Shown in pieces: positions 1-9,046 of a DNA stretch of 64,000 nt. How positions within the stretch are numbered: the stretch's first letter is position 1; each line of letters opens with the position of its first letter. Source of the stretch: Candidatus Neomarinimicrobiota bacterium (lineage in GTDB: Bacteria; Fidelibacterota; Marinisomatia; Marinisomatales; TCS55); contig JABIDL010000009.1 in assembly GCA_018651745.1 (NCBI GenBank), positions 1-64,000 of the forward strand. Reading direction: 5' to 3'. The notes under the pieces are model-generated. The model was not told the origin of the DNA. It was given only the letters and a program-made list of their open reading frames with translations, and made no database searches. Both the position numbers and the translations under genes were made by a program.

Positions 1-2
1 AA

Positions 3-110
3 CAGGACATATTTGAATACATAGAGGTGTTTTACAACCGCCAAAGGCTTCATTCAGCCTTAGGCTACAAAACACCTATTGAATATGGAAAACTAACAAA
101 TGTTGCTTAA
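3..110 (+). CDS. IS3-family transposase (OrfB), C-terminal end only
   Basis: The open frame entering from the left edge encodes about 35 residues with the motif [18 protein letters not shown], the signature at the end of the DDE integrase domain of IS3-family OrfB transposases. The rest of the gene lies outside the window, so it cannot be said whether the element is intact. The bases just after the stop (about 111-133) have the TGTCAACTTTTTCG-like character of an IS3 end, so the insertion probably ends near here. It is the only mobile-element trace in the window. Confidence 0.85.
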   Translation, partial: QDIFEYIEVFYNRQRLHSALGYKTPIEYGKLTNVA

Positions 111-508
111 CTTTATGTCAACTTTTTCGTATGAAGTCCATCATGGACTTAGTATAAAAAAGTGTCGGGTATGCTATTGGTTTGAGTATTCCACTTTCAA
201 TCATTTTACCTGCCTGGTAATTTAAAAAATTAACAGCCGAATTTTTTTTGGATTTTCCATTAGAAAAGAATGAAACAAATTTTGTCGAATAGCACTATTT
301 TTTAAGACAACCTTTATTATTCAGTTTTTTTCAATTCCAATAATATCAGTGTTTATCGGCGTAAATCTGCGGCAGATGAAATAATAAGGAAAGACAAATA
401 ATTATATTTACCTGTTAAGTCAGGTTTTTTAATTATTCGGTTTCATTTTGCCACTATAATATGTAAACCTAAATTATAGACATAATTAAGTTTGTACCAT
501 ACAAATAA
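111..508. other. Gene-poor stretch between IS end and queD
   Basis: About 400 AT-rich bases without a credible gene. It holds a perfect 8-bp palindrome with one central base at 134-150 (AAGTCCAT C ATGGACTT), probably at or just outside the IS end. It also holds a terminator-like hairpin at 410-430 and a TATAAT hexamer at 455-460 that could be the -10 of the queD operon, although no good -35 is visible. I saw no preQ1 riboswitch fold before queD. Confidence 0.5.
410..430 (+). terminator. Short hairpin followed by T run
   Basis: ACCTG (410-414) pairs with CAGGT (421-425) around a six-base loop and is followed by a T run. Only five base pairs, so a weak intrinsic terminator at best. It lies about 80 bases upstream of the queD-like gene and could end transcription from the transposase side or act as an attenuator. 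Confidence 0.35.
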
Positions 509-931
509 ATGAGCTATCCCTTTGTCACAAAAATCTTTTCATTCTCGGCGGCCCATAAATACGGGCACGAAGATTGGTCTGATGAAAAGAATGCAGAAGT
601 ATTCGGCCCAGATGCGGAATTGCACGGACACAATTACACTCTTGAAGTAACCGTTACGGGCGATATCAACCCAGAGACTGGATTTATTGTTGATCTTGCT
701 CATCTGAAGGATGTTGTGAATGAAAAAATTGTAAAACGAATTGATCACACGCAGTTTGAAAAAACTATTAACTGGTTTAAAAATAAACAACCAAGTTCTG
801 AGAATTTAGCTCAATATATTTGGCAGGAAATAGAACCACATATCAAGGGTTGCGCACTTCATCGAATAAGACTAAAAGAAACAAACACAATTTATACGGA
901 TTATTACGGTCCCGGAGAATGCTGTAAATGA
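509..931 (+). CDS. QueD/PTPS-family pterin enzyme lacking the usual catalytic cysteine
   Basis: A 140-residue member of the 6-pyruvoyl-tetrahydropterin synthase / 6-carboxytetrahydropterin synthase family. The three zinc histidines are present (H16 in FSAAH, H39 and H41 in HGHNY), as are the PSSENLA segment and the conserved LKET near the C terminus. The catalytic cysteine that normally precedes HGH (as in CxxxHGH) is absent; the sequence there is FGPDAELHGH, with Asp at the -4 position. The protein ends in an unusual Cys-Cys-Lys. The next gene, a queuosine-precursor transporter, overlaps by ATGA, and folE follows, so the operon is built around GTP-derived pterins. It may be a QueD, a PTPS-III-like substitute for dihydroneopterin aldolase, or another pterin lyase; the sequence alone does not decide. 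Confidence 0.85.
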   Translation: MSYPFVTKIFSFSAAHKYGHEDWSDEKNAEVFGPDAELHGHNYTLEVTVTGDINPETGFIVDLAHLKDVVNEKIVKRIDHTQFEKTINWFKNKQPSSENLAQYIWQEIEPHIKGCALHRIRLKETNTIYTDYYGPGECCK

Positions 932-1587
932 ACTTTAGATCCACCTTGTATTTAGTTTTGGCAGGAATATTTATCGCATCCCTTGTGAGCGCGAATTTGA
1001 TATTTCAAAAATTTTTTACATGGACGCCATTTGGGCTTTATACATTTGAGATGTCTGTTGGTATTCTACCGTATCCCATCACATTTTTGTGTACAGACCT
1101 TATTTCAGAACTCTATGGAAAGAAAAAAGCTGATCAGGTTGTGATAGCAGGTTTCGCCGCGAGCCTATTTGTATTGTTGGTGGTTGGAATAGCGGATAGG
1201 GTACCCCAAACAGATTGGTCTCCGGTTGGATCAGATACTTTTCATTCAGTATTCGGATTATTTGGCCCGGCAGTATTTGCATCCATGGTAGCTTATTTAT
1301 CGGCACAATTTATTGATATCCGGTTATTCCATTTTTGGAAAAAACTTACTAACGGAAAACATCTCTGGCTGCGGAATAATGGCTCTACAATATTTTCTCA
1401 ACTTATTGATACATCTGCTGTCTTAGTATTGTTATGTGCTTCCGGGACTATTGAATGGTCTAAATTCTTAACACTTTTACAGGCCGGTTTTCTTTTTAAA
1501 GTATTGGTTGCATTAGCAGATACACCATTATTTTATCTAGGCGTTTATGCCTTAAAAGATAAAGTAAAGGAAGAAAAATTGTCATGA
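928..1587 (+). CDS. Queuosine precursor transporter (YhhQ/QPTR family)
   Basis: A 219-residue polytopic inner-membrane protein with about six hydrophobic segments. The segment [17 protein letters not shown] (about residues 49-65) is the hallmark of the YhhQ/Vut_1 family (PF02592), which imports queuosine precursors such as preQ0 and preQ1. Its start codon overlaps the stop of the QueD-like gene and its own stop overlaps folE, indicating translational coupling. The pairing suggests that the cell both makes and salvages deazaguanine precursors for tRNA modification. Confidence 0.88.
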   Translation: MNFRSTLYLVLAGIFIASLVSANLIFQKFFTWTPFGLYTFEMSVGILPYPITFLCTDLISELYGKKKADQVVIAGFAASLFVLLVVGIADRVPQTDWSPVGSDTFHSVFGLFGPAVFASMVAYLSAQFIDIRLFHFWKKLTNGKHLWLRNNGSTIFSQLIDTSAVLVLLCASGTIEWSKFLTLLQAGFLFKVLVALADTPLFYLGVYALKDKVKEEKLS

Positions 1588-2141
1588 ATAATATAGAAAA
1601 AACGATTAAAACTTTACTAACCGAAATTGGTGAAGACCCAAGTCGCGAGGGTCTTAAAAAAACGCCAAAAAGAGTTGCAAAATCATGGAATTATTTTTCC
1701 AGCGGATACCTCACTAATATAGACGAATTAGTAAATGATGCTATTTTTGATGAAGATTGCAGCGAAATGATAGTTGTACGGGATATTGAATTTTTCAGTA
1801 TGTGTGAACATCATATGATTCCTTTTTTCGGACGCTGCCACGTGGGTTACATCCCGGATAAAAAGGTGATTGGGCTTTCCAAGATTCCACGTATCGTGAA
1901 TGCTTTCGCGAGGCGGCTTCAAGTACAGGAAAGATTAACGGGGCAGATTGCTGAAACGATTGAGAAAATATTGAACCCTGTCGGGGTTGGTATTGTGATG
2001 GAAGGCAGACACTTGTGTATGCAGATGCGCGGTGTGGAAAAGCAGAATAGTTTTGCAACAACGTCTGCAATGCTGGGACAATTCCGGGAATCTTCTGAAA
2101 CTAGATCAGAATTTATGAGTATCGTTGGAATGAGAACTTAG
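1584..2141 (+). CDS. folE: GTP cyclohydrolase I
   Basis: A 185-residue type I GTP cyclohydrolase, which converts GTP to 7,8-dihydroneopterin triphosphate, the first step toward folate, tetrahydrobiopterin and queuosine. The zinc ligands are visible as C74 and H77 in the MCEHHM segment and C145 in HLCMQMRG. The length is normal for the bacterial enzyme. Its ATG overlaps the stop of the transporter gene, and the stop lies two bases before lpd. Its product would be the substrate of the QueD-family enzyme two genes upstream. Confidence 0.96.
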   Translation: MNNIEKTIKTLLTEIGEDPSREGLKKTPKRVAKSWNYFSSGYLTNIDELVNDAIFDEDCSEMIVVRDIEFFSMCEHHMIPFFGRCHVGYIPDKKVIGLSKIPRIVNAFARRLQVQERLTGQIAETIEKILNPVGVGIVMEGRHLCMQMRGVEKQNSFATTSAMLGQFRESSETRSEFMSIVGMRT

Positions 2142-2142
2142 G

Positions 2143-3531
2143 ATGAATTCTTTTGATGTTGCTGTACTTGGTGGTGGTCCTGGAGGTTATGTGGCTGCCA
2201 TAAGATCTGCTCAGCTTGGGTTAAATACTGTCATTATAGAAAAAGCAAAATTGGGTGGCATTTGTCTTAACTGGGGCTGTATTCCAACAAAGACTCTGTT
2301 AAAAAATGCCGAAGCACTTCATATTGTGAAAACAAGCAAGAAATTCGGGATCAATATCCCGAAATATTCAGTGGATTTTCCCTCAACAATTAAACGCAGC
2401 AGAGATGTTGCAGACAGACTTTCAAAGGGTATTGCTTATTTAATAAAAAAAAATAAAATTACGCATTACGAAGGGACGGGAAAACTTATCACCCCTAAAA
2501 TATTGGAAGTGGTTAAGGGAAAAAAGAAACAAAATATAACTGCAAAAAAGATTATTATTGCAACTGGCGGTCGACCGCAATCATTTCCGGGAATGAAATT
2601 GGATGGAAAAAGAATTATATCATCAAAAGAAGCCATGGTGTTGAATAAAATCCCTAAAAAATTAATTGTTATTGGATCTGGAGCGATTGGGGTTGAATTT
2701 GCTTATTTTTTCAATGAATATGGATCAGAAGTGCACTTAATAGAAATGCTCCCACGAATTCTTCCTGTTGAAGATGAAGCAGTATCAAAAGAGCTTGCGC
2801 GCAATTTTAAAAAATCGAAAATAAAAATATATACAGAAACAAAGGTTTCAAAAATTGACTCATTAAAATCCAAAGTGAAGGTTTACCTAGATAAAAAAGG
2901 GAAACAAAATATTTTGGAAGGTGATTTAGCATTGGTTGCGGTTGGTGTGACGGGAAATGTTGAGAATATCGGTCTTGATGATTTGGGTGTTAAGGTTAAG
3001 AAAGGTTCCATTGTAATCAATAAATTCAACCAAACAAATGTGGAAAATATTTATGCCATTGGCGATGTAACCGGTCCGCCATGGCTGGCTCATGTAGCAT
3101 CGGCGCAAGGGCATGTTGCGGCAGAACATGCAGCTGGTCGAAAACCTGTACCAGTTGATTATACAAATATTCCCGGGTGCACCTATTGCCAACCACAAGT
3201 TGCTTCAATTGGACTGACAGAAGTGGAAGCCAAAGAAAAAAATTATGATGTGAAAGTTGGAAAGTTTGATTTCAAAGCCAGTGGAAAAGCGTTGGCGTCC
3301 GGACACACAGATGGTTTTGTTAAATTAATATTTGATGCAAAGTACGGTGAATTGTTAGGTGCTCATATTATTGGCTCAGAAGCAACAGAATTGATTGCCG
3401 AATTGGGAATGGCAAAAGCATTAGAATCAACTTGGGACGAATTAGCAACGACTACACATGCACATCCAACTTTGTCCGAAGCAGTCATGGAAGCTGCATT
3501 AGATGCGATGGGGCAGGGAGTGCATCAATGA
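2143..3531 (+). CDS. lpdA: Dihydrolipoyl dehydrogenase (E3)
   Basis: A 462-residue flavoprotein that reoxidises the dihydrolipoyl groups of the E2 subunit, passing electrons to NAD. Seen in the sequence: the N-terminal FAD-binding GGGPGG loop (residues 10-15), the redox disulfide C41-C46 in GGICLNWGCIPTK, a second Rossmann motif around GSGAIGVEFA for NAD, and the C-terminal catalytic pair H441-E446 in HPTLSE. The full length is typical. It opens a five-gene set containing a complete 2-oxoacid dehydrogenase complex and its lipoate enzymes, and overlaps lipB by four bases. Confidence 0.96.
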   Translation: MNSFDVAVLGGGPGGYVAAIRSAQLGLNTVIIEKAKLGGICLNWGCIPTKTLLKNAEALHIVKTSKKFGINIPKYSVDFPSTIKRSRDVADRLSKGIAYLIKKNKITHYEGTGKLITPKILEVVKGKKKQNITAKKIIIATGGRPQSFPGMKLDGKRIISSKEAMVLNKIPKKLIVIGSGAIGVEFAYFFNEYGSEVHLIEMLPRILPVEDEAVSKELARNFKKSKIKIYTETKVSKIDSLKSKVKVYLDKKGKQNILEGDLALVAVGVTGNVENIGLDDLGVKVKKGSIVINKFNQTNVENIYAIGDVTGPPWLAHVASAQGHVAAEHAAGRKPVPVDYTNIPGCTYCQPQVASIGLTEVEAKEKNYDVKVGKFDFKASGKALASGHTDGFVKLIFDAKYGELLGAHIIGSEATELIAELGMAKALESTWDELATTTHAHPTLSEAVMEAALDAMGQGVHQ

Positions 3532-4163
3532 GTATAAAAATACAAGACCTCGGCAAAATGGATTATAATTCCGCATGGAATCTGCAAAAAGCACTTCAGA
3601 AAAGGGTCATGGCCGGAAAAGGTGAAGACACGCTGCTGCTAGTTGAGCATGAGCCTGTTTATACCTTTGGGAAAAACGCCGATGAAAATCATTTGCTTGA
3701 GCATATGTCTCATGATGTGAAGGTTTTTCATATCGAGCGCGGCGGCGATATTACGTTTCATGGCCCCGGCCAACTTGTGGGATATCCCATTCTTGATTTG
3801 AATTTATATTGCAAAAGCATCACTTGGTATATGCGCAGTCTTGAAAGTGTTATAATTCAAACTTTGGAATCATTTGGAATTAAAGCCGATGTAAAAGAAG
3901 GGCTGACGGGTGTTTGGGTAAATGATGAAAAAATTGCAGCTTTGGGAGTTCGGATATCACGGTGGGTTACGATGCATGGGTTTTCATTAAATGTGAATAC
4001 AGATCTTTCTTATTATGATGACATTATTCCCTGTGGAATTTTTGAATATGGTGTTACTTCGATCAATAAAGTGATGAATTGTTCCGTTGAAATTGAGGAT
4101 GTTAAAGCAGTTATCATTAAAGAATTCAATCGGATTATCATCCCTAAGAAATGTTGGAATTAA
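3528..4163 (+). CDS. lipB: Octanoyltransferase LipB
   Basis: Moves octanoyl groups from acyl carrier protein to the lipoyl domains of E2, the first step of de novo lipoylation. The start chosen is the ATG at 3528, which overlaps the lpd stop and has GGGAG upstream; a longer open frame reaching 3432 runs antiparallel to nothing and only overlaps lpd. With this start the protein is 211 residues and the catalytic residues fall at K135 and C169 (IIPCG), the same numbers as in E. coli LipB. The RGGDITFHGPGQ motif is intact. Confidence 0.95.
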   Translation: MSIKIQDLGKMDYNSAWNLQKALQKRVMAGKGEDTLLLVEHEPVYTFGKNADENHLLEHMSHDVKVFHIERGGDITFHGPGQLVGYPILDLNLYCKSITWYMRSLESVIIQTLESFGIKADVKEGLTGVWVNDEKIAALGVRISRWVTMHGFSLNVNTDLSYYDDIIPCGIFEYGVTSINKVMNCSVEIEDVKAVIIKEFNRIIIPKKCWN

Positions 4164-4166
4164 CCC

Positions 4167-6170
4167 ATGCCTAAACTTCATGGTTTTCAGAAAAAAGAAT
4201 TGCTATCCATATATGAAAAATTAGTATTAGCTCGTCAGTTGGATGATAAAATGTTAATTATGTTAAAGCAGGGAAAAAGCTTTTTCCATATCGGCTGTTC
4301 CGGTCATGAGGCGGCTCAAATGGCAGCCGCAAAAACCCTGCGCCCCGGCGAAGATTGGGCTTTTCCGTATTACAGAGATGGCGCATTTTGTCTTGGGCTA
4401 GGCATGACGGCACGGGAACAACTTTTATGCTTTCTTTCTAAGAAAGAAGATCCAAACTCAGGCGGTCGCCAGATGCCCCAGCATTATGGGCATAAAGATC
4501 TCAGAATTGTCAGCCAGTCTAGCGCAACTGGAACTCAATTCCTACAGGCTGTTGGGTGTGCTATGGGAATAAAAAAAGATAAAACGAAAGAAATTGTATA
4601 TGTTTCATCCGGCGAAGGAACCACAAGTCAAGGCGATTTTCATGAAGCGCTCAATTGGGCTAGTCGGGAGAAATTACCCGTAATATTTCATATTGAAGAC
4701 AATGAATACGCAATAAGTGTTCATATTTCTGAGCAGACTTCGGGAAGTTCCGTGTTTTCTATGGTATCGGGATATCAAAATCTTGCCCGATTTGATGTGA
4801 ATGGATCAGATTTTTTCGAAACAAATCTTGCGTTTCAAAAAGCAACTGAACGGGCGAGAAAGGGGAAAGGCCCATCTGTAATTGTATCTCATGTCGTAAG
4901 GCTTTTACCACATTCTTCATCTGATGATCAGCGAAAATACAGAACAGAAAAGGATTTGAAGAAAGATAAAGAGAAAGATCCTATCATTGAATTTGAAAAG
5001 GAATGCATCAAAACGAAGGTGATATCTAAAAAAGAATTTTCCGTCATTCGTAAAAAAATTATTACAAAGGTTGATCGTGATGCGAAATGGGCCGATGCGC
5101 AAACATTCCCGGATGCATCGACTGCGTTAGACCATATTTATGCATCGGATAGAAAAATTGAAGAACATCCTTTTAAAGAGATCAATGAAAAAATTGTTTT
5201 GGTTGATGCAATCAATCATGCCCTATCTGAAGAATTAGAACAAAATGAAAAAATGGTGGTTTACGGGCAAGATATTGCCGACCCCAAAGGCGGAGTATTC
5301 ACTGCAACACGTGGACTTTCAGATTCATTCGGAAAATCGAGAGTTTTCAATTCGCCGTTGGCTGAATCTTCTATCATTGGAACTGCGATCGGGCTGAGCC
5401 TTGCAGGATATAAACCTGTTGTGGAAATTCAATTTGGTGATTATATCTGGACGGCGATGATGCAAATCCGAAATGAGGTGGCAACAATGCGATACCGGTC
5501 TAACAATGCATGGAGTTGTCCGATGGTAATTCGTGTTCCCGTTGGCGGATATATCCATGGTGCTCTTTGCCATAGTCAGTCCATCGATGGTTTTTTTCTG
5601 CATTTGCCCGGTATTCGCATTGCATATCCATCAAATGCTGCAGATGCAAAAGGGTTGTTGAAAGCAGCTTGCAGAATGAATGATCCGGTTTTGTTTTTAG
5701 AGCATAAAGGGTTGTATCGTCAAGGGTATGCTGCAACGCCGGAACCGGATGACCATTTTTTGCTTCCATTTGGAAAAGCTCGGATCGTTGAACCAGGAAA
5801 TGATTTGACAATTGTAACCTGGGGCGCGATGGTTCAGAAATCTATAGAAGCTGTGAAGGAATCGGATTTGGACGGCAGCGTTGAAATTATCGATCTTAGG
5901 ACGTTGAATCCTTTGGATATGGATACTGTTGGTAAATCGCTAGAAAAAACATCCAAAGCAATGGTTGTTTACGAAGACACCTTAACGAATGGCCCCGGTG
6001 CAGAAATATCCGCAATCATAGCGGATAGGTTTTTTGAATTATTGGATGGTCCCGTTAAGCGAGTCGCATCCAAAGATTCTCCTATTCCTTACAACTGGTT
6101 TTTAGAAGAACAAGTTTTACCGCAAACTTCTGATATATCCACCGCAGTAAACGAATTGATGGAGTATTAA
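4167..6170 (+). CDS. 2-oxoacid dehydrogenase E1, alpha and beta subunits fused
   Basis: A 667-residue thiamine-diphosphate enzyme that decarboxylates a 2-oxoacid and transfers the acyl group to lipoyl-E2. The first half is the alpha subunit, with a TPP/metal site starting at GEG (residues 149-151) and ending near EDNEYAIS (about 177). The second half, from about residue 335, is the beta subunit (for example HSQSIDGFF and EHKGLYR). Fused E1 chains of this kind resemble branched-chain 2-oxoacid or pyruvate dehydrogenases; the substrate cannot be fixed from sequence. It lies between lipB and the E2 gene with only a 1-nt overlap to E2, so the subunits should be made together. Confidence 0.92.
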   Translation: MPKLHGFQKKELLSIYEKLVLARQLDDKMLIMLKQGKSFFHIGCSGHEAAQMAAAKTLRPGEDWAFPYYRDGAFCLGLGMTAREQLLCFLSKKEDPNSGGRQMPQHYGHKDLRIVSQSSATGTQFLQAVGCAMGIKKDKTKEIVYVSSGEGTTSQGDFHEALNWASREKLPVIFHIEDNEYAISVHISEQTSGSSVFSMVSGYQNLARFDVNGSDFFETNLAFQKATERARKGKGPSVIVSHVVRLLPHSSSDDQRKYRTEKDLKKDKEKDPIIEFEKECIKTKVISKKEFSVIRKKIITKVDRDAKWADAQTFPDASTALDHIYASDRKIEEHPFKEINEKIVLVDAINHALSEELEQNEKMVVYGQDIADPKGGVFTATRGLSDSFGKSRVFNSPLAESSIIGTAIGLSLAGYKPVVEIQFGDYIWTAMMQIRNEVATMRYRSNNAWSCPMVIRVPVGGYIHGALCHSQSIDGFFLHLPGIRIAYPSNAADAKGLLKAACRMNDPVLFLEHKGLYRQGYAATPEPDDHFLLPFGKARIVEPGNDLTIVTWGAMVQKSIEAVKESDLDGSVEIIDLRTLNPLDMDTVGKSLEKTSKAMVVYEDTLTNGPGAEISAIIADRFFELLDGPVKRVASKDSPIPYNWFLEEQVLPQTSDISTAVNELMEY

Positions 6171-7420
6171 TGATTGTAGATATTGTTATGCCGAAAATGG
6201 GGGAATCCATTACCGAGGGTACAATTATTGAGTGGAAAAAAAATCTCGGAGATCCAATTGCGCTTGATGAAATTTTATTGGAGATAGGAACAGATAAAGT
6301 TGATTCTGAAATCCCCTCAGCAATTGCAGGAACAGTGGTGGAACTGCTTGCGGAACCAAACGATGTTATAGAAGTGGGTGCTGTCATTGCGCGGATTAAA
6401 ACTGATACTGAAGCTGATTCTGAAGATATTGAACTACCGATTGTGGAAGTTAAAAAATCTGAGGTGAAAAGAAAAAATGATCCTGAAAAACTCGATCGAA
6501 AACCGATTAATGTTGCACCTGATAGCAGCCATTCACTGGAAAAGAATGATGGTAGATTTTATACACCTGTCGTGCAAAAAATTGCACAAGAAAAAGGAAT
6601 ATCCAATGTTGATTTATCCGCGATTTCCGGTTCGGGGAAAAATGGTCGTGTAACTAAAAAAGATATCCTCTCGTACATTGAAAATAAAGGTATTTCTACT
6701 GCGTCACCGGATGTTATTGGCGAAAGGACTGAGATGGGGCACATGCGCAAACTCATCGCGGATCATATGCGAAAAAGTCTTGATACATCAGCACACGCCT
6801 ATCTTATGTCAGAAGTTGATATGACTTCTATCGTTGAATTTGTAGCTAAACAAAATGAATCATTTGCTCGGCGTGAAGGATTTCCGCTCACCTATACACC
6901 TTTTATTGTGCTGGCAACGGTTCAGGCATTGATTGATTTTCCGGATATGAATAGTTCCCTGGAAGAAACAACTATTATTCGAAATAAGAATATCAATATC
7001 GGACTTGCTGTTGCTGTTGAGAAAGGGTTGATGGTTCCTGTCATTTCGCATTGTGAAGAATTGAATTTTTTAGGATTATGTAGAAAAATCCGAGATATCG
7101 CTGTTCGTACAAGAGATAAAAAAATCAATCCGAGTGAGCTTCAAGGTTCGACTTTTTCAATTACAAATTATGGCATTTTTGATGTGACGATGGGGACATC
7201 AATTATAAACCAGCCTAATGTTGGTATTCTTGGTGTAGGAACTATCAAAAAGCGTCCGGTTGTGTTGGAATCAACAACAGGTGATAGTATTGGAATTAGA
7301 AGTATAATGGGTTTGACTTTGGGAATTGATCATCGATTAATTGATGGCGCTGGAGGTGCAAGGTTTATTGAAACTGTGCAAAAAAATCTAAAATCAATGG
7401 AATTGGATAAACTGTTTTGA
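6170..7420 (+). CDS. Dihydrolipoamide acyltransferase (E2)
   Basis: The core of the 2-oxoacid dehydrogenase complex, 416 residues. Domains in order: one lipoyl domain (about 1-76) with the lipoylated lysine K43 in EIGTDKVDSE; a charged linker; a peripheral subunit-binding domain (about 127-163, containing SGSGKNGRVTKKDI); and the acyltransferase domain ending with the catalytic motif H388-R-L-I-D392-G. A single lipoyl domain is typical of branched-chain and some pyruvate complexes. The start overlaps the E1 stop by one base. Confidence 0.94.
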   Translation: MIVDIVMPKMGESITEGTIIEWKKNLGDPIALDEILLEIGTDKVDSEIPSAIAGTVVELLAEPNDVIEVGAVIARIKTDTEADSEDIELPIVEVKKSEVKRKNDPEKLDRKPINVAPDSSHSLEKNDGRFYTPVVQKIAQEKGISNVDLSAISGSGKNGRVTKKDILSYIENKGISTASPDVIGERTEMGHMRKLIADHMRKSLDTSAHAYLMSEVDMTSIVEFVAKQNESFARREGFPLTYTPFIVLATVQALIDFPDMNSSLEETTIIRNKNINIGLAVAVEKGLMVPVISHCEELNFLGLCRKIRDIAVRTRDKKINPSELQGSTFSITNYGIFDVTMGTSIINQPNVGILGVGTIKKRPVVLESTTGDSIGIRSIMGLTLGIDHRLIDGAGGARFIETVQKNLKSMELDKLF

Positions 7421-8304
7421 TGGAATCATTTGTGCAAATTAAAGCCCAAAAACCAAAAATTCGCCTTCGATTTGGGGATGGTTATCAATTTGTAAAAGAA
7501 ACTATAAATAATAATAAACTTACGACAGTATGCGAAGAAGCGCGTTGCCCAAACCTATTTGAATGTTGGGATCGTGGAACAGCAACCATAATGATTCTTG
7601 GAGATACATGCACACGAGCATGCGGATTTTGTTCGGTAAAAACCGGAAAACCAATTTGGAATGATTCGTTAGAACCGATTCGCACTGCAATTGCAGTCGG
7701 GCAAATGAAATTAAAACATGTGGTTATAACGTCAGTTGATAGAGATGATTTAAAGGGTGATTATGGATCAGAAATTTGGGCAGAGACGATTCGACAAATT
7801 CATGGTAGAGTACCGGAATGTACGGTAGAAGTATTGACGCCAGATTTTCAGAATTACAAACCTGCACTTCTAAAAATATTTGAAGCTGGCCCGGAAATTT
7901 TCAGTCATAACATTGAAACTGTGAAACGAATTAGCAAACGCGTTCGTGCACAGGCGAATTGGAAACGAAGTATGCGCGTCCTAAAACAATCAGTGGATTT
8001 TGGATTGGTAACCAAAACAGGAATCATGGTTGGATTGGGAGAAACAAAAGATGAAGTCATTGAAACCATGCGCGAAGTTTCTAATCTCGGAGTAACTGTT
8101 TTTACGATTGGACAATACCTTCAACCTACTCAAAACCATTTGCCTGTTATCCGTTATCTGGACGATTTAGAATTTAAAGAATACAAAGAGATTGGTATGA
8201 GTTTTGGGTTTCAGATTGTGGAATCCGGCGCATTGGTCCGAAGTTCTTACCACGCCGATGAGCAGGCTCGCTTTGCAAAATTAAAAGGATGGATAAATGA
8301 ATAA
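7420..8304 (+). CDS. lipA: Lipoyl synthase LipA
   Basis: A radical-SAM enzyme that inserts two sulfurs into octanoyl-E2. Two cysteine sets are visible: the auxiliary cluster ligands C38, C43 and C49 (CEEARCPNLFEC) and the radical-SAM set C64, C68 and C71 (CTRACGFC). The C-terminal RSSYHA, which carries the serine ligand of the auxiliary cluster, is present. I chose the ATG at 7420, overlapping the E2 stop; a TTG three bases earlier is also possible. The clustering of lipA and lipB with their protein substrate is tidy and suggests co-expression. Confidence 0.96.
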   Translation: MESFVQIKAQKPKIRLRFGDGYQFVKETINNNKLTTVCEEARCPNLFECWDRGTATIMILGDTCTRACGFCSVKTGKPIWNDSLEPIRTAIAVGQMKLKHVVITSVDRDDLKGDYGSEIWAETIRQIHGRVPECTVEVLTPDFQNYKPALLKIFEAGPEIFSHNIETVKRISKRVRAQANWKRSMRVLKQSVDFGLVTKTGIMVGLGETKDEVIETMREVSNLGVTVFTIGQYLQPTQNHLPVIRYLDDLEFKEYKEIGMSFGFQIVESGALVRSSYHADEQARFAKLKGWINE

Positions 8305-8914
8305 AAACCTCGTTTATGGATTAACAATATTTGCTGGAATTATTCTAGCTTGGTTAACTGAAATTGATCAACAACGAGTTGATGAGTCTCAGAAAACCTC
8401 ATCACCTCATTCTGAGGCACCCGCCAATTCAATTGGACGAATTATTCAAGTTGGGTCACTGGAATTATCGGTGCCAAAAGGTTGGTTGCAAGAAGAGCCA
8501 AAATCATCTATGCGCAGTGCTCAGTTTCGATTACCGCGTGTATCAGGAGATCATGAAGATGCAGAAGTTGTAGTCTTTAATAATATCGGAGGATCGGTTG
8601 ATCAAAATATTAATAGATGGATAAATCAATTCACGCAAGCAGGTGAAAAATCCTCTGAAGGGCTAGAAAGTACCCGAGAATTTAATAGGAATGGTTTGGA
8701 AATTACTTTGGTGTATTTGGATGGGATTTATGCGAGCCGTGGCACGAGTATGACAGGGCCGGTGATAGAAAAACCGGGATTCAGCCTGTTAGCTGCCATC
8801 GCGATCACACCGGAAGGACCATACTATTTTAAAGCCATAGGACCCAAGAATACGATCCGAGAATGGTCAAACTCATTTGATACATTAATAGAAAGTTTTA
8901 AGTACTCAAAATGA
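8297..8914 (+). CDS. Membrane-anchored protein of unknown function, end of lipoate operon
   Basis: A 205-residue protein starting with a basic stretch and one hydrophobic segment (about residues 5-20), a signal peptide or membrane anchor, followed by a polar linker. The soluble part contains LSVPKGWLQEEPKSSMRSAQF, a type of segment I associate with conserved hypothetical exported proteins, but I cannot name a function. The start overlaps the end of lipA by eight bases, so it is probably co-translated. No cysteines or obvious catalytic motifs are visible. Confidence 0.8.
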   Translation: MNKNLVYGLTIFAGIILAWLTEIDQQRVDESQKTSSPHSEAPANSIGRIIQVGSLELSVPKGWLQEEPKSSMRSAQFRLPRVSGDHEDAEVVVFNNIGGSVDQNINRWINQFTQAGEKSSEGLESTREFNRNGLEITLVYLDGIYASRGTSMTGPVIEKPGFSLLAAIAITPEGPYYFKAIGPKNTIREWSNSFDTLIESFKYSK

Positions 8915-9046
8915 TAATTCTGCCTTATAGGGTGAGACTAAAGTTTTATCAACTAAATAGTTGCCAAATAGGCGTATATGTTTAATTGGTACAATAATTG
9001 AGAATGCATACATGATAATAAATTCAACCTATTTTACGGAGAAATT

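Noticed and set aside
431-508. preQ1 riboswitch before the queD operon
   Set aside because: No C-rich loop hairpin with A-rich tail was found; the only hairpin (410-430) looks like a terminator.
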